Shown one piece after another: positions 1-12,390 of a stretch of 64,000 bases of DNA. The translations under genes were made by a program, and so were the position numbers. The notes beneath the pieces were generated by a model. The model saw only the letters and a program-made list of their open reading frames with translations, did not search any database and was not told where the DNA came from. Positions within the stretch are counted from its first letter, which is position 1. Each line of letters begins with the position of its first letter. Source of the stretch: Typha latifolia (lineage: Eukaryota; Streptophyta; Magnoliopsida; Poales; Typhaceae); the NCBI GenBank assembly GCA_019914945.1, contig CM034107.1:186001-250000 (forward strand). The letters run 5' to 3'.

Positions 1-241
1 AGCCTACAGAAAATGGACAATTCCCAGATGGTAATTACTAAAGAATTTTTAAAAAAGAATGATGACATAATCACATGCCAATATTTTTCAGGAGAGACAG
101 CTTCATTGAAGGTTTAACTGCTTTGACAGGTTATAAAGGAGGAATACCAGTGAATTCTCTATATAACCAATAGAGGATTTGGAAAGAAACTACAGTAAGA
201 GAACTGCAATATTAGATTCAATAGTTGTTCAGCTTGCATAC

Positions 242-2670
242 CATCTGTAAGAATATCAGGCCCACACTGTATATGTCAAATCTGTCAGGAAGATTCATCT
301 GTTAAAGAAACGAAATCAGAAACCACAGAACTTGGACTTCCAGAGAAATTAAAATTGATATCCCACCACTTGTTGATGTTTCTCAAAAGAAAAATAAATG
401 AAGAATTTGGTCAGTTCAAGAAACGAATAACACCTGCCACAGGACTGGAGATAAAGCAGTTGCAACAGGAGCAGAAGGAGCAGATGGTGTTTGTGTACTC
501 ATGATGTATTGCTCAGGTGCAGCATATCTGTTGAATGCAGATAATAAGAACTTTGTATCCCTTGTGAAAGACATATGAGCTGCAAGTAATCGGTAAGGAA
601 TAATACTAATAGTGCCTTTAAATTATTTATTCCACATAGGATGCATCTAAAGTGGTTTGTAGGCATCTTCACCCTCATATGTATTCAGCCTCCACTATCA
701 AGTTATAATTTCAATGTAGTCAAGAAGTCTAAAGCAACCACATCAGATACTATGCTGTATAAGTTACATTTGGATCACAAAGTAGTATACAATCCAAAAC
801 AACTGGTATCAAATATGCCTCATTTAAGGAAATCTCAAGATTGGGTTTACTATAACTCTAAAAGATGATTTTAGAGCAAGAAATAATCAAATATCCTTGG
901 TCCTCAAAGTGGAGTTAGGATACCTTGGGTCCAAAAGGAACTCCTTTGGGATATAATTGATGCCCACTCGTAAATCTGCTGCTGCTCCAAGATCAATAAT
1001 TTTGAAGGAGCGAGCCCCTACAAGTGTACATCAAGACAAATAATGAGCTTAACAGTCTTCCAGAACCAACATCAATTGCATGCTTGTTAAATTTTACCTT
1101 CAGAGAAAATTACATTTTGGGGTTTAATGTCTCTATGAACAATCCCAGTTGAATGAAGCCCATCTAAAGCAAACAAAAGTTGCCTCATCACTGTTTGAAT
1201 AATCTTATTCTCTCTATCTAAACCCTTTGGCAAATCTTGCACCTCTCCAAGAATCTTTGTCTCTACCTAAATTCAAACCATGAAAATAATGATTTAGAGT
1301 TTTGTCAGAAACAAATAATGATCCAGAGAAGAACAATTTGAGAGTTCAATTTCTTGATGATATGTACAGAAAAGTGCATACTAGTGAAACATAGCATTCA
1401 CAATCTGTTACAACTACTAAAATTTAATATTATATATAGACATCATGAGGATGTATCAGTAGCTTTCTGCTGTATATTTTCTTTTCCCAATAATGAAGCA
1501 GTGATTTGCAACCCTAATCTACCAATAACAGGCATGGCTGCAGAAAGTAGACAATTAAAGTTTCAAAGCCAGTACTCACATTATAGGGGAACTCTTTGCT
1601 TTGCATGAGATCTGCAAGTGTATCTTCTCCCTCAAAACGCCAAACTAGCCAATACTCGCCTCCTGCTTTCCCTTTAGGTTTGCTCTGGAAACAAAAGCAC
1701 AGTAAGCATTTCACTGATGATCACTCGTCAGATGGAGTCAATCGTCCTGCTAATCCAATTGATCGAATGCATATACAAAAAAGAAAAGCACCTCAAGGAA
1801 GCCATACACGAAATCTGCACAACTGCTAGAGCAAGCCCTCCTCACGCGCTCATTCATCCAAATCTCCACTGCACCGTATTCAGTCGCCTTCTTCACCACA
1901 AGATCACCTTGCTTCAATAGCCAAAGGAATAAACATCAAAATGGCAGTCCCAAATCAATATCCACTATAAAAGTTTGTAGCTTTTTCAATTGGGAACCAC
2001 CAATTAAAACTCAAACACCCATATATTTGAATCGACAAAGCTATAAATTGGACCTTGGAAACAGACTTAGGCTTTGCCAAGGAGACTTTGTAGACGACTC
2101 CAAAGGCACCTTCTCCAAGCTTTTTCCCGAGAACGAAATCATCCTACAAGACAAAACCAAGTAATTAGCACGCAATTCGATCAAATCAAGCCTGAAAAAA
2201 CAACAGAACGATGGGTGAATCCAATTGGGTTATGCATATCATAAAAAAGGAGGAACCTTGCGGAAGGTGGGTCGAAAGAAGCGTTCGGCGAACGCAAGAA
2301 CGAACATATCAAAGAACCCTGGGGCAACACCAGGAGTGGCCCAGAGGTAGGATACGGCGGCAAGGGCAAGGGCGACGCCGGGGGCGGTGACGGTGAGGCC
2401 GTCGTTGCGGGGAAGAGTACTCCGATATATGATATCACCGCACTCCATCACGGTGCAAGGGAGACCCACGCCGACGCCGACGAAGAGGTGGTGACCCAAC
2501 TCCGCCAAGAGCTCCGTCGCCGCCGCCTTGGTCGTGGTCGTCGCCGGCTTCTTGCGGAAGCCTCCGGCGGTCGCCGGCTTTTGGTGGCGGTGGGCATTTA
2601 GCTTGGGGTTCTTGTGGCCGGAGAGGAAGGAGGTGGAGAGATGGAGGCCGAGGCCTCCTGCGGTGGCCAT
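242..2670 (-). CDS. STN7: Serine/threonine-protein kinase STN7, chloroplastic (3' end off the left edge)
   Basis: STN7 phosphorylates LHCII in the thylakoid membrane and drives state transitions when the plastoquinone pool is reduced (family knowledge). Eight exons are visible on the minus strand: 2257-2670, 2054-2143, 1792-1911, 1580-1684, 1098-1266, 924-1017, 434-527 and 242-298, and their phases join without a break. Exon 1 encodes a plastid-targeting-like N-terminus, the paired cysteines in PCTVMECGD (the redox-sensing pair in STN7) and a hydrophobic segment ending [12 protein letters not shown]. Exon 2 has the glycine loop [13 protein letters not shown]; exon 5 the catalytic loop HRDIKPQN; exon 6 carries DLG in place of DFG, as usual in this family; exon 7 has [18 protein letters not shown]. 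The remaining C-terminal exons lie beyond base 1. STN8 is the alternative, but the N-terminus and the TPSAPSAP insert fit STN7. ATG at 2668-2670. Confidence 0.93.
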
Positions 2671-3234
2671 TTGGTTTGTGTGTTAGCGTGGAACACGGAA
2701 GGAATTGTGCGAAGGTAATATCTCTACCATTAAACTATCAAAAAAATAACAATTTAAAAGAAATATCTCTACTTCTAGACCACAAATAATTCCTTCCCAT
2801 TTTATATGAATGAATGCTCAACATTGGCAATGGATAATAACATAAATAAATATCTATCTATCAATATAATAATATGATATATTAGAGAGAGAGAGAGGGG
2901 GGGGTAAACTTAGTAATTAATAAGTAATTAGTAGCTGGTGGTCGGTATTCATTTGAGGGTGTGTTCTTCTTTGTGGTCCTCAAATGGAGATGTAAATGGA
3001 TATAAACTCATTAGTCTAGTGATCCAGAATTTGTAATTTTACTTTTAGGCTTGTTTGGGCCCAGAGAAAAATTAGAATTAGGGCCCAACTGTGGCATGCC
3101 ATATTGCCATTGCCAAGTCCTTCCTTTTCATTTAGATTTCCTCTTTTTCTTCTTCTTTTTTGGTACCTAAACGCTATTTTAAACACAATCCACTGGATAA
3201 TAGTCAGCTCTGCTTCTAATCTATAGATCAACTT
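2671..3234. other. Intergenic spacer, STN7 promoter side
   Basis: AT-rich spacer upstream of STN7. It contains a short (GA)n tract followed by poly-G near 2885-2904. Open frames on the minus strand around 3016-3231 have no recognisable content. I see no gene here. Confidence 0.6.
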
Positions 3235-3500
3235 CCAGAAAGAGAGAGGAAAATATCAAAATAATTTCTTTTTCTATAAACTTGCATTACTGATCTGCTC
3301 TTGGATCACAAAATATCAAAACTGCGGTAAAGTTAAATCCATCCTTGCCTACAACCAAAGGCAAGAGAAAAAAAAAACTAGCTACTAGTATGTTGATCAG
3401 TATATGTACAAAAACTCTGGCTCAGCAAAAATTCCACCACCATATTGGCAGGGAAAAAAAAAGAAGCATGCAGAAGAGAACTGCTCCATTTTGATTGCAG

Positions 3501-3620
3501 TCAGTCATGGTAGCATAGAAGCATGACGACGCAGCGGCGAATGATGTAGAGCCTGGCCTTCTGCTCTCTCATGACTCTGCTAAGCCCTCCTCCTCGCTTC
3601 CTTTTGCTGCTTAGCTTCAT
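3501..3620 (-). CDS. DVL: DEVIL/ROTUNDIFOLIA-like (DVL/RTFL) small peptide, copy 1
   Basis: A 39-residue peptide with no intron. The C-terminal half is the hallmark DVL/RTFL domain, containing [20 protein letters not shown]; the N-terminus [12 protein letters not shown] is short and basic. Members of this plant-specific family are plasma-membrane-associated and restrict cell proliferation along organ axes when overexpressed (family knowledge). The start is the only ATG that precedes the domain in this frame closely enough to give the usual family length. A TATA box on the same strand lies about 165 bp upstream at 3786-3796. It is a tandem paralogue of the gene at 5692-5811; similarity extends through the 3' flank and several hundred bases of promoter. 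Confidence 0.92.
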   Translation of the reverse strand: MKLSSKRKRGGGLSRVMREQKARLYIIRRCVVMLLCYHD

Positions 3621-3650
3621 GCTGATTATCACAGAAGAAGAGATGTAGAG

Positions 3651-3655
3651 GAAAA

Positions 3656-3700
<45 letters not shown>

Positions 3701-3743
3701 GGAGGCTTTGTTCTATTCTTTGTGTGTGTGTGTGTGTGTGTGT
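3651..3743. repeat. Compound microsatellite (A)n(TA)n and (GT)n in DVL copy 1 leader
   Basis: Poly-A followed by about 17-18 TA units (to about 3698), then about 11 GT units (3721-3743). The corresponding leader of copy 2 lacks these expansions, so they arose after the duplication. Confidence 0.85.
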
Positions 3744-3785
3744 CCTTTGCTCTTGTAGGTTTGGTTTGGCCTAAGGGTATTGATA

Positions 3786-3796
3786 CCTTTATATAG
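3786..3796 (-). promoter_or_regulatory. TATA box of DVL copy 1
   Basis: Minus strand reads CTATATAAAGG. The same element in the same context (…GATACC/GATGCC then TTTATATAGAGAG on the plus strand) occurs at 5945-5955 upstream of copy 2, which supports it as the core promoter. A (GT)n repeat (3721-3743) and an (A)n(TA)n tract (about 3651-3698) lie between it and the start codon, probably in the 5' leader. Confidence 0.7.
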
Positions 3797-3849
3797 AGAG
3801 CTAAGGTTAATTAGGGTACAGTCCCTTCTACTTTTGTTGCAGATATAAT

Positions 3850-4060
3850 AATCAGCTTGGGCATGGGAGTTCTCACTCCCACATGCATCCCACTTCTACA
3901 CGACTGCATGAATTTTGATGATTGTTTAGCAGACAAGTCTCTGAGCTTTTGTAGCTTATTTATTCATCTTGCCTCCTTTGACTAATTGGAGGAGCAGCTT
4001 GCTTTGAATTGGATTCATGGAGGCAGCAAACACTCACTACCATTTTGATGATTGACCATT
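3850..4060 (-). promoter_or_regulatory. Conserved upstream block of DVL copy 1
   Basis: This block is closely matched by 6040-6230 upstream of copy 2, far better than the surrounding spacers. It contains an inverted repeat TGGGAGT-tctc-ACTCCCA at 3864-3881 and a shared stretch around TTGCCTCCTTTGACTA and GGAGGAGCAGCTTGCTT. A weaker third match lies at about 7290-7345. Strand is given for the gene it is presumed to regulate; function is inferred only from conservation between duplicates. Confidence 0.55.
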
Positions 4061-4099
4061 TTTGAGAGACCTTGCTGCTAAGATTATAATGGTTAGGTA

Positions 4100-5340
4100 G
4101 TTATCTGAATATTAAAGAATAAAATCATGTAACAATTTGAGCAACATTCTTCGAGCTTTCAAAGGGCGCAATGCACTTAGGCACATGGTATTCACCTTCT
4201 AAGGCACATTTTGCGTTTTCTTTCAAACCAGCTGGGAGTCAGTGGCAATATTATCTGGAATCAATAAAGAAAGAGATCTACTAAGTAGTGTTACAAAGTT
4301 ATTCAATTGAATTTTTGTTCCAACTGTGGATAGAGTAACAACATTCTAAAATATAGACAAGCATATTATCTCTCTTTTCATGTTTTGCTTTTATTTTTCA
4401 GACAAAAAGCTTTCAATGTTCTCTTAAAGGCACTTCAATATATCATAAAAGAACCACAATACCAAGTTAAACATCTTTTGCTATTATTAATGAAAAAATG
4501 TTCAAAGTTTCAATCCAACAGAATTGATCTGTAATCAAATGTTAATGTAACAGAATTAGTCTGTTATCCGTGGTATTTGAATAGTTTATAAGAAAGTTAA
4601 CTAAATGGAGCTATTTATCTTTCCTAGCAGCACGCTTTGCAACTGAATTAAGACATTTGATAACAGAAACTAGTCTAAACAAGCACAAGATCCTTTGCAA
4701 TTTTTGCCTTATCGATTACAGAGGAAGTTGAACCATAAGCTAATATAGCATGCACAAGATGAGCTAAAGCTAAGTTATCATTCATCACATTCATCAAGAT
4801 CTGCATAAAGCTAAGAATTTTCTAATTAGCTTCATCAGCTAATTATGATAATAAACTGAAGCATAATGTTCTGTCTAGTGTGATCTCTGCTCCAATACAG
4901 CTCAAAGTGTTTGGAATCTTCAGAGATCCTATTGACAACAAGATTTACTTTTACACCTTTCAAGTGTAGGTGATCAAAACTCCCAGCAATATCTGACTAT
5001 GCGAGCTGTAAGCTCACTAATCCACCTCTTTTATTTTGTATTGTATGTATTTCTTTTTTGAAACTAAACCAAGAGATTAACTTATTATAATCCATGAAGA
5101 GTTGTCTGGTTCTATTTGTGTGCAATGGACATAAAGATGGCCTAAGCAATTGCTTCTGCACTATTATACTACTAACTCTTAAAACTACAACTCACTTCTT
5201 AATCACTTATTATCTTTTTAAGTGCCTGCATTCTGATTCAATAGTCAAGGTTCTCCTTCCAACGCAGTCTACCATATGATAGCCAGCTATGTCTTGACCA
5301 GTCACATGGGTTACCAGATAGTAATTAGCTATCTAAGCTG
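4100..5340. other. Intergenic region between the two DVL copies
   Basis: AT-rich and without a coding signature. The part at about 4880-5030 is recognisably related to 6830-6960 (shared CAGCTCAA.GTGTTTGGAATCT and GTAAGCTCACTAAT/ATAAGCTCGCTAAT stretches), so it belongs to the duplicated unit rather than to unrelated spacer. Confidence 0.6.
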
Positions 5341-5691
5341 ATGTGTCACATTGTTATCGGTATGCATGTAAGATTCCATATGACCGTGCACTTGGTAGTA
5401 AAATAATGGAACATATGCAACAACTTCTTGGGCAAATAGTTCCAATGCATCCAGAAAGAAGTAGAATATTTCAAAACTGAATTTTTTTTTTCATAAGATT
5501 CCTTTACTAATTCTCTCTTGGACTCTAAAAAAGACATCAAAATTGTGTTAACTTGCCTATAACTACAGGCAAGAGAAACAAAAAAGGATCCCTCTAGTAT
5601 ATGGATCAGTATATGTACACAGCAAATGTCCACCACCAGAATGGCAGGGAAAAGGGAGATGGAAAAGGAAGGTGATCCATTTTGATTGTAG

Positions 5692-5811
5692 TCAGTCATG
5701 GTAGCATAAGAGCATGACGACGCAGCGGCGGATGATATAGAGCCTGGCCTTCTGTTCTCTCAGAAGTCTGCTGATACCTCCTCTCTGCTTCCTTTGGCTG
5801 CTTAGCTTCAT
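5692..5811 (-). CDS. DVL: DEVIL/ROTUNDIFOLIA-like (DVL/RTFL) small peptide, copy 2
   Basis: A 39-residue intronless peptide, second member of the tandem pair. The last 20 residues match copy 1 exactly ([21 protein letters not shown] region), while the N-terminal half differs at several positions ([18 protein letters not shown] versus [18 protein letters not shown]). That pattern, conserved DVL domain with looser N-terminus, suggests selection on the domain. Longer in-frame extensions upstream exist but would cross the TATA box, so the start at 5809-5811 is preferred. TATA box at 5945-5955. Confidence 0.92.
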   Translation of the reverse strand: MKLSSQRKQRGGISRLLREQKARLYIIRRCVVMLLCYHD

Positions 5812-5944
5812 ACTGATGGTTTGAATTGATGAACAAAGGGAGGTTGTATGCAGAGAAACAAATAGGAGGATTTGTTCTCTTTTTTGTTTGTATTGCTTTG
5901 CCGTAACTCTTGTAGTTGGTTTGGTTGGCCTAAGGGTATTGATG

Positions 5945-5955
5945 CCTTTATATAG
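5945..5955 (-). promoter_or_regulatory. TATA box of DVL copy 2
   Basis: Minus strand CTATATAAAGG, identical to the element at 3786-3796 and at a similar distance (about 135 bp) from the start codon. A short (GA)n run lies just upstream on the plus strand. Confidence 0.7.
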
Positions 5956-6249
5956 AGAGAGAGAGAGGAGGGGAAGGGAATGGTCACAACACCTGAGGAG
6001 CGTGTCTCTTCTCTTCTCAAGTTGCAGATATAGTATATTAATCAACTTGGGTGTGGGAGTTCTCACTCCACAACCACATGCAGCCCACTTCCCCATCAAC
6101 TGCATGGAATTTGGTGATTGTTTACCAGACAAGGTTCTCAACTTTTGTAACTTATTTATTCCTCTTGCCTCCTCTGACTATTGGAGGAGCAGCTTGCTTA
6201 ATTTGAGTTTAGTCTTGGGCACTCATCTGTGAGGGGCCTTACTGATAAG

Positions 6250-8640
6250 ATCATAATGGTACCAATTTGTTAATTGTTTGAATTTGAGAGAAGAAAAAAA
6301 CTCATGCAATATATTGAGCAGCATTCTTCAACTTCTCAAACTTCCATTAGGTTCTTATATCTAAAAAGAACTATTTTTTTTTCTAGCTTGCATTTAGACA
6401 TAATCTTGAGTAACTCATAAGAAAACTTTTATCAAAAAAATAAATAAAATAAGAGTAACTCATAAGAAAACCACGTCGACCTTTTGAGCCATTAGACTTC
6501 ACAAGCTGGCAGTAGTATGCGTTGCAAGTCATGCGAGCCAGTTGACCTTTCCTTTTTGAGGAAGTATTGCGAGCCATTTGACCTCAAAACAAGCGCATGC
6601 ATGAACACACAGCTCTCTTTCATCGATTCTGAAGGAAGGTGAGACTCAAGTTAACCACACAAAGATCAATCCTGACTGTCCACGAGTCCGACTGATGGGC
6701 CCACCCACCAGGGCAGCAAAGGACCACATGCCTCTAGATCTGAGCACAGCTAAGGATTTGCTAATAGTTCTAAATGGTCATCAGCTAAAATTATCTACTT
6801 TAACCAACTGCACCATAGTGTTTCTGGCTCTTGTGAACTCTGTTCAACTACAGCTCAAGTGTTTGGAATCTACATAGATTCTAGTGATAACTAGCTTTTA
6901 CTTTGATCACGACTCCCCATATATAGCTGGCAAACCATAAGCTCGCTAATCATGCACTTAATAAAATGTTAATATAAGTCCTTCTCTTAAACCTCCCAGC
7001 TTAGTAGGAATAGACAAATTACTCTATTTGAGACTCAATTAACCGAGTTACAAGGCCACACGTTTCAAAGAAAAAAAAAAGTTCCACTAGACGCCGCTGG
7101 TATTGGAATAGTAAACTGTGGGGAGGAGAGTGGAGTCGTCCAAAAATCCATGGTCTTGTCGAGGAAAAAGGAGTGCATTACCCCAATTATATGGTATTAT
7201 ATACCTGGAGAAGAATAAATTTCCCACTTGGGAAAGAGAACTGAGCTGCTCACGTAGTTTGAGACTTGCATGGCAGAGACAGGGCTCTCATCTCTTTGCT
7301 TGTTTGTCCCTCTTGCCTCTTTGACTATATGAAAGAGTAGTTTGCTTTGAGATGGAGGTATGGAAGCAATATGTATTCAAATATATCATCATGGTGTCAA
7401 TTGTTAGAGCGATCCACAAACAGAACACCGGGTTCAAGTAATCTTTGTTTCTGTTCACCATTTGTTCCAATTTGTATTAAACAACCAGTTCTTTTTTACC
7501 ATATTGAGTTGGCATCATAGTGTACAGTGCCCATCTTTCAATTTATAAACCTTTCTCTGGTCTGCCTGCTTAGTAGCAGCTTATAACATTGCATGAGACA
7601 ACACAGTCTGGTTAGTGCATCTATTACTACAACTTGAAATAATTTTTCGCAGATTATTCAGCGGAAATTATCAGCTGCAGACAGTGTAAATATTCATCTG
7701 ATGCAAGGCACTATGTCGAACATGGCAAGATAAAGAGTCTCGTGTTCTTCTGTTCTGTGGAGTTGACTGGCAAAGATGATCACATGTATGTTTTAGTATA
7801 ATGTAAGTTGTATTACTTGTATGCTGTCTGAGTATCACATAATTAATAGGAAAGAGGATTAATGCTGACTATTATCTCCAAATAGACATTTGTGTATATC
7901 TGGTCATACAAATATTACATACTAAACCCAGAAATATGGAGTACTAGAGTTCTAAGCACACTCAACCAGTTTAAGCATAAATTGTTTCCCATTTTGAGCA
8001 TCAGATTTGGATTCAGATGTAATCTAAAGGAAATAACAAGCATTTGCAGCTAACAACCCTTAAGGAAACAGCATCTCTAATTCAGAAAAATCATTACAAT
8101 GGCTGCTTGGTTTTTAGGAATTGAAGAACGATACAACTTTAAAGAAGCAAACCACCGATGACAGTAACAAGCATCAAACCACAAGTGGTAATTAGTTGAT
8201 CAGATACGATGAAGAACAGTTTACATTGGCATTAAAGATCATATTGAAGATCTCCAATCCAAGTATGATCTTTACAAAGATGCATCTTCTGAGAAACGAA
8301 GGAAAAATGGAGTGCCTGGTTCATGAAAACCAACTTATGATGCATCGCAAGGACATCATGTCTTGTTGCTTATAGTCAAGCACTTCTCCCCTGCATCTTC
8401 AATTGGTTTATGTGGGATAAAGACAGCATGGTGCAGATGAGATAACACAAATAATGAACGACCTGATTAACACATTACACGTAATATTTATTTTGACAGT
8501 TTTTACAATCTATGTGCAGCCAAAGAAGAGATTAACCAAAAATTAAAACCATTATGCACTAAATACACAAGACATGTCCAGCCTGCGGAAGAGAAAACAC
8601 TATTTAGAGACAAAAAGAAAACATCTGCCAATCTTCAGCA
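6250..8640. other. Intergenic region with a third, peptide-less relic of the DVL unit
   Basis: Mostly AT-rich spacer. About 6830-6960 matches 4880-5030, and about 7255-7400 resembles the conserved DVL upstream block (CCTCTTGCCTCTTTGACTAT then AGTAGTTTGCTTTGA). No DVL peptide can be found next to it on either strand, so this looks like a remnant of a third tandem copy. From 7500 to 8640 I see nothing beyond simple AT-rich sequence. Confidence 0.5.
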
Positions 8641-8879
8641 ATATTTGAATTCAAGGAGCTGTACACTCAGAGAACTCTGCATCTTCGGCATGAAAAATTA
8701 CAACAATATTTACTTTTGCTTTTCCCAGTTGTTGCGCGACCAATCAATTACACAGGTAATAGTCAGAAATTCGCGTTTGAGTCCTCCCTGGATCTCATCT
8801 CTTTCACTCTCTGTCACATATAGTACACAAAGAGAGATCGAAGGAAGCTTAATTACAGTAGTTACAAAAGATCCTACAG

Positions 8880-10930
8880 TCACTGATGCATCTTTGAGGG
8901 GGGAGCTGGATAACCAACTGGCATAACATAAGGAGGATGTCCAGGAGGAAGCATGACAGGAGTGCCAACAACAGAAACCATATGGCCAGTAACGGGATGA
9001 CCCATAGGTGGACCATACACACCCATCCCTGGCATCGGAGGCTGAGAAGGATTCTTCATAGATGAACCAACATTTGCATGATTAGCATTGCCCTGACCAG
9101 TGATCCGGCCCTGGGAAGAAGCAACATCACCATTATTCACGCTAGTGATGTCATGTATACTTGATCTCCTACGGTCTCTGTTCATGGAGTTTAGACGAAT
9201 GAAGTACTTCTGGGCATGACTTGCCACTTGGGTAGGAGTTCTTGAGATGACAAAGTTCCTCGAAATGCTCCTCCAATCACCCTTTCCGAACTTGTCAAGG
9301 CCAAGCAGGAACAATCTTCACAGAATCATCAAAAGCATGGACACATTTATTAAATTAAGCTGCTCATAAACTTTATAGAGATGAAAAAGATTCAATTCAC
9401 TTTTAGATGTTGCAAAATTTTGACTAGCTTTGCAACCAAATTTGATCAGAACCCATATAACCAGCAGCTAGAAATCCCCAACTTTGCCAAGGTAAGGAGT
9501 GCCAAGCTTGATGGCAGACTTACCATCATATAAAAGCAGTGACAGTTGCATCAGGCCTTAATTGTTTAAGCTATCTAACTTGAATTTACATCTTAAGATG
9601 TTTTACGATTAGTTAGGGCACACAAATCCTACATTTACAATCTGAGCCATACAATACCATCATGTCATGTTCTAGTTTTCCTTTAGGTTTCGTTGTATAA
9701 ATCCTACAATATATCATCAACCAGTACTTCTTACATATTTGTTTACCAGGTTCCATCTCTATGAGTCTATATCTAGCATTCTGAAGAGAAAGTTCCAACC
9801 AACTTTGGTCCTTCATTAGTAACAAAAAAAAATATCGATCCTCTATCTTCACACCGAAAGACCTAATATCATATTCACTTAACTGTTTCGGGAAAAGTTC
9901 AAAGCCCAAAACAATAATAATTAGCTAGCTAGGATCAAACATAGAAGCGAACAACAACAAAGACAACACCAAGGTTTTCTATGCTGGACCGTTCTCTTCA
10001 TCCGGCTCTATTTAGAGCAAGTTTCATCATTGAATCAAGTATTATAGTCCTCCCTGTTCTTACTTCATCCTCTCAAATCGACACTCGATTAGTTTTGGAA
10101 ACTGTGGACACACCGTGTTCTCTAAAAGCTGAAAACCGATGAAGAGCTCTAGCACTTGCCACCATGTATGAGCTCGAGAAATTTCAATAAACCCAATATG
10201 TGGATTTTGAACTTTTTTTTAAAAAAAATGAAAAAAGTAGAGGTTTTGTACGATTCAAACTGGGGACCTTCTTCGTACTTCTTGACTAATTGACCCCCCC
10301 CCGAAAGCTCAAGCTTCTATGTAAATAAGAACGTCTATTATACCTAACAGTCACCGATTATATATCATTCAACTAAACCACATCCCATAATTTCATCCAA
10401 ATGAGCTCAAAATCACCCGTTTTGTGCCGAATGGGTCGTTTACTCCGAATCCAAGATCCAATCTTTCCTTTCTCTCTGAAAAAATTCCATACAAAGCTGC
10501 AATGAATAGGAATTCGGACAAACCTGTGCTCTTCCTCCGTCCAAGGGATCCCCTTCCTCCTCTCCTGCTCCGATTTGGACCAGCCCTTACCCATCTCTAA
10601 CCCGCCTCCCACTTTTTTATCCCCAAGCTCATGGTTCCCATTATGGTGGTGGCTTTCCTTCACCGCCGCCGCCTCCTCGCCGGCGTAACGAGGAATCGGA
10701 ACCCTACCGGCCTCGATTGCCCTCACGTCCTCAACCAGCAATTCGTAATGCCGCCTAACCTCCGCGGCCGTCCTCCCTGGAACCCTAGCCGCCATCATCT
10801 CCCACCATTTCTCCCCATCCTCCTCCCCCTCCGCTGGCGGCGCTACCGTCGCCACCGCGTTCTCGAACGCCTTCTCCTCTTCTCGACTCCACGCTCCTCC
10901 TCCGGCCGTCGCCGCCGCTGACGATGCCAT
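8880..10930 (-). CDS. SHAQKYF-type MYB transcription factor (SRM1/DIVARICATA-like)
   Basis: Two exons, 10524-10930 and 8880-9315, joined in phase with a split Arg codon, give 280 residues. An N-terminal SANT/MYB-like repeat with the W at 14 ([10 protein letters not shown]), W42/W43 and HYELLVEDV at 61-69 is followed by a linker and by the second MYB repeat at about 125-175 ([20 protein letters not shown] … [17 protein letters not shown]). SHAQKYF at 168-174 defines the single-repeat 1R/R-R class that binds I-box/GATAA-type sites. The C-terminal part is Gly/Pro-rich ([16 protein letters not shown]) and the protein closely resembles Arabidopsis SRM1 in layout, including [13 protein letters not shown]. 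It would act in the nucleus. ATG at 10928-10930; the frame stays open further 5' but without another ATG nearby. The 1.2 kb intron is ordinary AT-rich sequence. The 1.46 kb to the next gene (divergent, plus strand) is a shared promoter region. Confidence 0.92.
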
Positions 10931-12390
10931 GAAGACACCTCCCGTGTATTCTCCTTTCCTCCGACTAAGCTGCGCCGCCACCGCTGACCTCGTCGCCGGT
11001 CATCCGGTGGTGCGCACGATAAGGAGGATCAGCGTAGGATAAGGCGCGAGAGATGGGACGACGGGATTGGATTTAGATGCCGCCACCTTATCCACTGGCT
11101 TAATTTATACGTAGATATTATTAATTAAAGAAATCTATGGTCACCGTTCAATTGTCGGGCGAAGAAACGGGCGAACGGAAGGCTGCGAAATCTAGGTGCG
11201 TGATGTAATCTAATCCGTTGGATTTCTGTAACTATACAAGCTAATGTGATTTTATTTTTTTTATATATAATAATGTTATTATTATTAGGTGGCACTTGTG
11301 AATATACTAAGGTCTAAGGGCCTAACTCTTAATCTCTGTGGCGTCTTAATTATAAAAAAATAGTGAAATCCTACTCAGTATTATAATAGTGTGCTTCAAA
11401 ACATAAATATAAAATTTCATGACTACCAACCGAGTGTGTTTTACTCCTATTCATGGTCAATAAAAAAATATTTACAAAACTTTACTAAATTAAAGTTTTA
11501 TGTCAAACCACTTGATAACATTGGAATGTTTATTTTGTTATCATCAGTTTCTTTTAATATTTATTGTAGAGTTTTATAAAGTTTATTTGATCTAATTAGG
11601 CTAGGCTTGAGATCAAAGTAATCAAAATTATCTTAGATTGGGTTGGGCTTAGATTTTCCAAAATAATTGAGCTTGAAATAAGGCTGACCCGAATCTTGCA
11701 CGGATCTAGACCGAACTGGGGTATATTTGGGATAATTATATCTCATCCCCTCCATTATTATGAATTGATGGTTCAGATCTTGTTTCCTTCAGTGTATATT
11801 AGGCTTTTTTTTTTTAAGAGATAAATGAAAATTTGATGGTATCCCATAGGCACACAAGAATGTTATGTTAGGTTAGATTTTCTTAAAAATATATTTCTCA
11901 AAAAAATACTCTCGATTAAGAGAAAATATATTGGGATAGTCAGATAATCGTTGATTAATACATGGTATTTCTGACTTGTGAGGTTAAAATTCAAAAATAC
12001 GAGGCTTAAAGTGTAAATATCGAAAAGAAGGAGCGTAAAACTGTAAAAAGATTATAAAAACATATAGGATGTGATTATAATTTGCACTTCATAATGATGT
12101 TTAATTGAGAAAAGGTTACGCAGTAATTGAGAACTTAATTAGACTTTGTGTAGTAGTAGGAGAGTTGAGAGCAACCCAACTCAAAACAAAAGCAGTTAGT
12201 GTTAACCATGAGAGCAAGTCAAACCCCCTCTTCTCCAAATCTTCCCCAATCTAACCACATCTCGTCGCCGAAGACGAAGATAATCCGGCGACAGCGGCGT
12301 CCTATAAATCCTCCCCAATTCAGACGTGGTATCCGTATCTTCTTCGAAGAATAGTCCTACATCCGCCCACCCCCAAAAGAGGTGGTGGTT
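10931..12390. other. Divergent intergenic region
   Basis: Spacer between the divergent MYB and 12391 genes. AT-rich with short homopolymers; no coding signature. The first ~130 bases are GC-rich and probably the MYB 5' leader. Confidence 0.6.

Noticed and set aside
10240..10270. Possible tRNA B-box-like GATTCAAAC
   Set aside because: No matching A-box or cloverleaf arms around it.
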